Of a DNA stretch of 64,000 bases, positions 60,574-64,000 are shown in pieces. Origin of the DNA: Hofstenia miamia (Eukaryota; Xenacoelomorpha; Acoela); assembly GCA_004352715.1 (NCBI GenBank), contig SCFE01000047.1:1885962-1949961 (forward strand), in the 5' to 3' direction. Below the pieces are notes generated by a model. That model saw only the letters and a program-made list of their open reading frames with translations. It did no database searches and was not told the DNA's origin. Positions within the stretch are counted from its first letter, which is position 1; each line of letters starts with the position of its first letter. Position numbers and translations under genes: made by a program.

Positions 60574-60863
60574 CAGTCGCGCCTCGGATTAACGTACCCT
60601 CAGGCCCAAACTCAAAGTTACGCTAAAGTGAAGTTTACGTTAAACTGAAAAACTGAGTTTAAGAAAATTTTCAAGAAATCAAAACATCAAAATCAAAAAC
60701 GTGCAAAGTAATCAGTCATAACTGATTGTCGTTGTGTTTTAACAAGTTTTTGAGAGATTTGAATCACATAATTCTCAAAATCGCGGTGTTTCACATCCGT
60801 TGTCGCATCAAACATCTGAAATGAATCATCAAGTGAAATTAAAAGTATTTTTGCTACCGTAAA

Positions 60864-61298
60864 CCGGGGTGACTAAAACCACCCGGGGTGACTAAGACCA
60901 CTTTCCAGAAACAAAATTATAACAATGGTGAGTGCTACAAATGGTACTTATTATTAATTTTACAGCTGTTTTGCCTTTAATTTTTTTTTATATGTTTATT
61001 GACAATAATTTTAGCACAAAACTGTCCAGCAGAAACATTCTCTGCAGTACTACACTTGAGTTTAATGGCTGACCCCATGCTGTGAAGATTTACTGAGTGA
61101 TTTGCTTGACAAACTTTTGTGAGTATGACAACTTTTTTGTGTGTTTATTGTAATCATTTAATACTATATATTACCTAAGATATTAAAATAGATGGGGAAA
61201 TAATTATTATAATTAATTTTTTTTAATTGACCACATAAGGGGGGTGGTCTTAGTCACCCCGGCCTGAAGAGACCAAACCGGGGTGACTAAGACCACCC
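60864..61298. repeat. Left terminal and subterminal copies of the pogo end motif
   Basis: The core GGGGTGACTAAGACCAC (or AAACCAC) occurs at 60864-60882 and 60882-60901 (direct, back to back). It occurs inverted at 61242-61262 and direct again at 61277-61298, the last two forming a palindrome with a 14-bp spacer. They are probable transposase binding sites. Confidence 0.8.
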
Positions 61299-61603
61299 AA
61301 TAATATGGCTGACATAAGTTAAAACTGTTCATTTCAAGATGTGTAACAGGCTTACCTTTCCTACTATCAATCTCAATCACAATTCTATGTCTATGGTTTT
61401 ACAGATGAGTGGGCTGAGGAAAATGTGTGTAAATTATCCGTCCCAGAGATAAAACGCACAGCGCTGAGGGTGGGAATTGTACCTCAGAATCTCAAGTCTA
61501 ACGCTTTAACCACTTAGCCAACAAGTTTTTAAATTTAAAACACCGGCTAACTTTTTTTTGTTTTGTCTTCTTTTCTTCCAGTACGGTACCAGCACCTTTC
61601 GCC

Positions 61604-63118
61604 ATGCCGAGAACGTACAAACCAAAGGCAGGAGCAAGAAAGTACACCGTGGGACAGGATGAAGTGCGGAAAGCATTCGCTGACATTCAAAACGGGCTCA
61701 GTGAAAGAGCAGCATGCGAAAAGCACAACATCAGCCGCACTAAACTGAGAAATTTCAAAAAAATGCGGATCGGCGAGCAACAATTTCGACTGCCAGGTGG
61801 GCAGACCGTCCTGTCAGCTCTCCAGGAGCAAGCTATCGTCGATCATCTTCTGAAAGTGTCTGAGTGGGGCTTTCCCTTTGACATGATGGATTTAAGGATG
61901 TGCGTCAAACGCCTCCTTGATAAGGATGGTGTTGATGTGTCGAAATTCAACGATAACCTTCCAGGAGAGGACTGGGCATCAGGGTTTATGCGCCGTCACA
62001 AACAACAAATCACAAACCGAATGTGCCAAAACATTTCAAAAAAACGTGCCGGAGTTGGTAGAGAAAGTGTTAGTGACTATTTCGATGAACTGGCGAAAAC
62101 ACTTGATGGCGTGCCCCAAGAGAATATAATAAATTACGACGAAACCAACCTCACAGATGATCCTGGGCGCAAAAAACTAATCTTCAAACGGGGATCAAGG
62201 TATCCCGTGAGGATTCTCAACTCCTCAAAAAGCTCTACAAGCCTTATGCTTGCCGGGACAGCAAGTGGAACAGTGCTTCCTCTGTACGTGGTGTACAAGA
62301 GTGAGCACATGTGGGATACATGGCGGGAAGGTGGGCCAGCTCGAACAAGGTACAACCGCTCTAAATCGGGGTGGTTTGATCACATTTGTTTCTTTGACTG
62401 GTTTAATACAGTCGCACTGCCTTATTGCAAACGGTTGGAAGGCAAGAAGGTACTAATCGGTGACAACCTGTCATCACACTTTAGCAACCAAATTTTGCAG
62501 GAGTGTGAAAGAAACAACATCGCATTTGTGTGTATGCCCCCAAACAGTACCCACCTCTGCCAACCGCTTGATGTTGCATTCTTTGCACCAATGAAGAAGA
62601 AGTGGAGACAAATACTGACCAACTGGAAACAATCGGAACGAAAAACTGCAGGCACTGTGCCAAAAGATATGTTCCCTCGGCTGTTGAAAAAACTTATGAG
62701 TGAACTTGGTGATCATCAAAGAGAAAATCTCATAGCCGGCTTCCGCAAGTGTGGAATTCACCCTTTGGACCCATCTCCAGTCCTCAACCGCCTACCTAGA
62801 AGTGCAGAGGAAGCTGCTGCTGAGACTGACACTGTGAACTCTTCTGTGTCAGAGGTGTTCATTGATCATCTAAATAGCTTTCGCCATGGTGAGCAGGGAC
62901 CGTCACTGAGAAGTCGTCGCAGACGTGTCAACGTAGTTCCTGGCCGCAGTGTTGCAGCACCAGAGGAGGAAGCCCAGGCAGCAGAACCAGCTGCAGCAGC
63001 AGAAACCCACTCTCAGTCTGAATCTTCCTCATCAGACACTAGCGATACAGAAAGTTCAGATGATGAAATTGCAGAAAACACACAGAGAAACATTTTTGAC
63101 GATTTTGAAGATCTGTGA
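61604..63118 (+). CDS. pogo-family transposase (DDE superfamily), 504 residues
   Basis: A single uninterrupted frame from ATG 61604 (context GCCATGCC) to TGA 63116-63118. Residues about 10-55 form a Psq/CENP-B-type helix-turn-helix (YTVGQDEVRKAFADIQNG, ACEKHNISRTKL). Residues about 65-145 form the second, Tc5/CENP-B-like DNA-binding domain (EQAIVDHLL to GEDWASGFMRRH). The catalytic DDE_1 domain follows, with Asp179 (NYDETNLTDD), Asp287 (VLIGDNLSSHF) and Asp323 (PPNSTHLCQPLDVAFFAPMK). The last two Asp residues are separated by 35 residues (DD35D), within the pogo range. The C-terminus (about 405-504) is Ala/Glu then Ser/Asp-rich and acidic. The enzyme should bind the terminal repeats and cut and paste the element at TA. 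Base composition is clearly more GC-rich than its surroundings. A Jerky-like or domesticated protein is less likely because TIRs and TA duplications are present. Confidence 0.93.
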   Translation: MPRTYKPKAGARKYTVGQDEVRKAFADIQNGLSERAACEKHNISRTKLRNFKKMRIGEQQFRLPGGQTVLSALQEQAIVDHLLKVSEWGFPFDMMDLRMCVKRLLDKDGVDVSKFNDNLPGEDWASGFMRRHKQQITNRMCQNISKKRAGVGRESVSDYFDELAKTLDGVPQENIINYDETNLTDDPGRKKLIFKRGSRYPVRILNSSKSSTSLMLAGTASGTVLPLYVVYKSEHMWDTWREGGPARTRYNRSKSGWFDHICFFDWFNTVALPYCKRLEGKKVLIGDNLSSHFSNQILQECERNNIAFVCMPPNSTHLCQPLDVAFFAPMKKKWRQILTNWKQSERKTAGTVPKDMFPRLLKKLMSELGDHQRENLIAGFRKCGIHPLDPSPVLNRLPRSAEEAAAETDTVNSSVSEVFIDHLNSFRHGEQGPSLRSRRRRVNVVPGRSVAAPEEEAQAAEPAAAAETHSQSESSSSDTSDTESSDDEIAENTQRNIFDDFEDL

Positions 63119-63410
63119 CTTATTAATGTTCTAAAGAAACTTTATGCAATGACTGTAGTTTCCAGTTACCGGTATCATTTTTAATTCATGTTATATTTGA
63201 AAATTAAACAATGATGAGTCCTTTACTTTGCTGTTGTTATAAAGAAGCTAATTGTTGTGCAGATTAAAAAAAAAAGGGTGTGGGGGTGGGGTGGGGAGCT
63301 TTGCATGGGTAATTTACAGCTTGTTACGTCACTGGGAACTCCTGCATATATGGTAAATAACAAAATATATGTACCAGTAATTGTGCATGAGAGTTGAGAG
63401 CATAAAAAAT

Positions 63411-63694
63411 GTGGTTTTAGTCACCCCAGTATAGGGTTTACTAAGCCCAGGCTAATTTTTAGTAGTGTTATATAGTGTGGTATTTAGTCACCCCATACCG
63501 GGGTGACTAAGACCACGCCCCTAAAAGCCTCCCAATTCTTAAAAAATGAGTCCAGTTGTACAAAACACTCACTGATTTGGTAGAATGCACCCATCCCCCT
63601 AATATGAAACAAAAAAAATTAGACAATGTTTGCATTTCAAAACATTGTTACATGATGTGTCTCAAAACGTGGTCTTAGTCACCCCGGTTTACGG
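63411..63694. repeat. Right terminal and subterminal copies of the pogo end motif
   Basis: An inverted copy lies at 63411-63427 (GTGGTTTTAGTCACCCC). An inverted partial copy at 63484-63494 faces a direct copy at 63497-63516 (ACCGGGGTGACTAAGACCAC). The terminal inverted copy is 63669-63694. The arrangement mirrors the left side. Confidence 0.8.
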
Positions 63695-64000
63695 TACTTA
63701 AAAATAAGACCACTTTGGAAGGCCCGGGATTTCTCTCGATGCCGGATATTAGGAACTACATTGTTGTGAACTTTACGTCAAATTGAGGCTACGTTAAAGT
63801 GAGACCTTCGCATGTACTAAATGGGCAAGCGACTAAGCAAAAAACTACGTTATTGAAGTTTACGTTAAAGTGAGAGGACGCTAAACAGAGGCGCGAGTAT
63901 AATAAATAAAACACTTTAAAACATCAAAAAATGAAAATATTATAACAAGGTTTCGGAAATATTTTCTTTTACCACTACAGATAGCGCAAAGCTTTTTTAT

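Larger units (their letters stand above)
60857..63694 (+). mobile_element. Inner pogo-family DNA transposon, apparently intact
   Basis: TA at 60855-60856 and 63695-63696 flanks a 2838-bp unit. The left end is CCGTAAACCGGGGTGACTAA and continues AACCAC. The right end, reverse-complemented, is the same with one mismatch (GACCAC) over 26 bp. Near-identical ends, TA duplication and an undamaged transposase frame indicate a recent insertion that may still be mobile. The motif within the terminal repeats recurs several times in subterminal DNA on both sides. Confidence 0.88.
60574..63899. mobile_element. Outer pogo/Tigger-type MITE, split by the inner transposon
   Basis: The left end is CAGTCGCGCCTCGGATTAAC after TA. 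The right end, reverse-complemented, is TACTCGCGCCTCTGTTTAGC, also next to TA. Both ends are followed by repeated TTTACGTTAAAGTG-like words (for example 60623-60650 and 63855-63875). TA target duplication and a CGCGCCTC-type end fit a non-autonomous member of the pogo/Tigger group. Without the inner element it measures about 490 bp and has no coding capacity. Confidence 0.65.

Noticed and set aside
60864-63694. CRISPR-like reading of the regularly repeated 17-20 bp motif
   Set aside because: Copies occur in both orientations with irregular spacing, coincide with transposon ends, and the genome is eukaryotic.

Overview
The window is AT-rich animal (invertebrate) nuclear DNA. The evidence is spliced genes with GT-AG introns, abundant LINE, Penelope-like, hAT, Tc1/mariner, pogo and piggyBac-type repeats, many (AT)n microsatellites and scaffold gaps. 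Nothing bacterial is seen (no operons, ribosome binding sites or CRISPR). The species cannot be named from the sequence. Assembly quality matters here: there are three 1000-N gaps (412-1411, 2627-3626, 6003-7002), one 21-N gap (16338-16358) and two single-N joins (9524, 31359). Two of the short gaps are flanked by duplicated sequence.

Three host genes can be supported. (1) A Rho guanine-nucleotide exchange factor resembling ARHGEF17 lies on the + strand from 13128 to 22050. Visible parts are a PH-domain exon, a helical linker and a C-terminal beta-propeller, ending at a stop at 22048-22050. Its 5' part (DH domain and earlier) is not seen. One propeller exon is missing from the + strand, and a segment with exactly the right splice phases and content lies on the minus strand at 4998-5173. 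(2) A type II membrane protein with glycosyltransferase-like features lies on the minus strand (24071-25882). (3) A complete two-exon 4-hydroxyphenylpyruvate dioxygenase gene (HPD) lies on the + strand (39114-39461 and 40903-41715). It has all three iron ligands and carries a Penelope-like GIY-YIG fragment in its intron.

Most of the rest is mobile DNA. 1-411: end of an LTR-retrotransposon pol. 7078-10340: non-LTR retrotransposon with ORF1 (zinc knuckles) and ORF2 (endonuclease), split by a chimeric join. 10593-11215: short Tc1/mariner-type element. 21279-21638 and 44804-45103: two copies of one hAT-type MITE. 28800-29760: degenerate reverse transcriptase. 29764-30861: piggyBac-like element with TTAA target duplications. 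33820-34770: Tc1-type relic. 45540-49860: pseudogene of a multicopy family interrupted by a long minus-strand LINE. 53715-54975 and 56600-57180: more LINE fragments. 57453-57889: hAT MITE with a perfect 8-bp target duplication.

The right end (60574-63899) is a nested pair: an outer pogo/Tigger-like MITE split by an intact, comparatively GC-rich pogo-family transposon (60857-63694). The inner transposon has a 504-residue transposase and an unusual set of subterminal repeat motifs. The most interesting points are this nested element and the inverted ARHGEF17 exon.
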